Both the position numbers and the translations under genes were made by a program. Of a stretch of DNA of 64,000 nucleotides, positions 64,000 to 64,000 are shown piece by piece. The stretch covers positions 372,001 to 436,000 of the forward strand of contig OX637800.1 in NCBI GenBank assembly GCA_951802425.1. The letters run 5' to 3'. Numbering within the stretch: the first letter of the stretch is position 1; the number at the start of each line of letters is the position of its first letter. The notes beneath the pieces are model-generated. The model made no database searches. It saw nothing but the letters and a program-made list of their open reading frames with translations, and was not told the DNA's origin. Source of the stretch: Clavaria fumosa. Its lineage: Eukaryota > Basidiomycota > Agaricomycetes > Agaricales > Clavariaceae.

Positions 64000-64000
64000 G

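Overview
The window comes from a filamentous basidiomycete, most likely an Agaricomycete. The evidence is short (about 50-65 bp) GT-AG introns, a FunK1-type fungal kinase, a Crinkler/RHS-type NTPase-nuclease, a RecQ helicase of the telomere-linked type, Tad-like LINE, chromovirus Gypsy, hAT and Tc1/mariner remains, and multi-copy zinc-cluster genes typical of mobile-element-rich mushroom genomes. No prokaryotic features, complete tRNA genes or telomeric repeats are visible.

Layout. 1-12.4 kb is a nest of LTR-retrotransposon pieces: a Gag ORF cut by a 225-bp LTR, a 720-bp LTR followed by a zinc-cluster/coiled-coil ORF, a reversed Gag-protease copy with a 1.4-kb LTR, a reversed RT/RNase H/integrase piece, a LINE ORF1 and a decayed Gypsy integrase. 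13.1-19.2 kb is a large multi-exon gene (C2H2 fingers, an OrsD/DUF3505-like domain and a RecQ-like helicase). 19.4-22.9 kb is a 3.5-kb unit with ~87-bp terminal inverted repeats around a conserved protein of unknown function. 23-28.4 kb holds a 66-bp minisatellite, an array of eight TGACTCA sites, an unknown gene split by a 293-bp hAT-type MITE, and a Tc1/mariner DD34E transposase relic. 28.4-39.9 kb is a three-layer nest: a 9.4-kb Gypsy element (TSD GAGAG) inside a 1.3-kb hAT element (TSD TGCAAGAT) inside a small zinc-cluster gene.

40-46.5 kb is a run of broken gene fragments: FunK1 kinase, NAA10-like acetyltransferase, Cdc20-like WD40, HSP70 and paladin-like. 47-57.5 kb is the most gene-like part: a secreted DUF-type protein, an OSH1-like oxysterol-binding protein with ankyrin repeats, PH domain, FFAT motif and ORD, a Yta7/ATAD2-like fragment, and a 667-aa Crinkler/RHS-type NTPase-nuclease. 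58.4-62.4 kb is a second copy of the Gag element seen at 4.6-8.5 kb, split by a solo LTR of its own family (TSD GCAGA). The window ends in another zinc-cluster gene on the minus strand.

The strongest novelty is the Gypsy element at 28890-38292. Its LTRs differ at one base in 225. Its whole length, coding and non-coding, is packed with short perfect hairpins. Its RNase H has been replaced in frame by a Copia-type Gag-protease segment, and that segment alone lacks the hairpins. It also carries a large extra ORF between pol and the 3' LTR. All calls are by eye; no database search was run.
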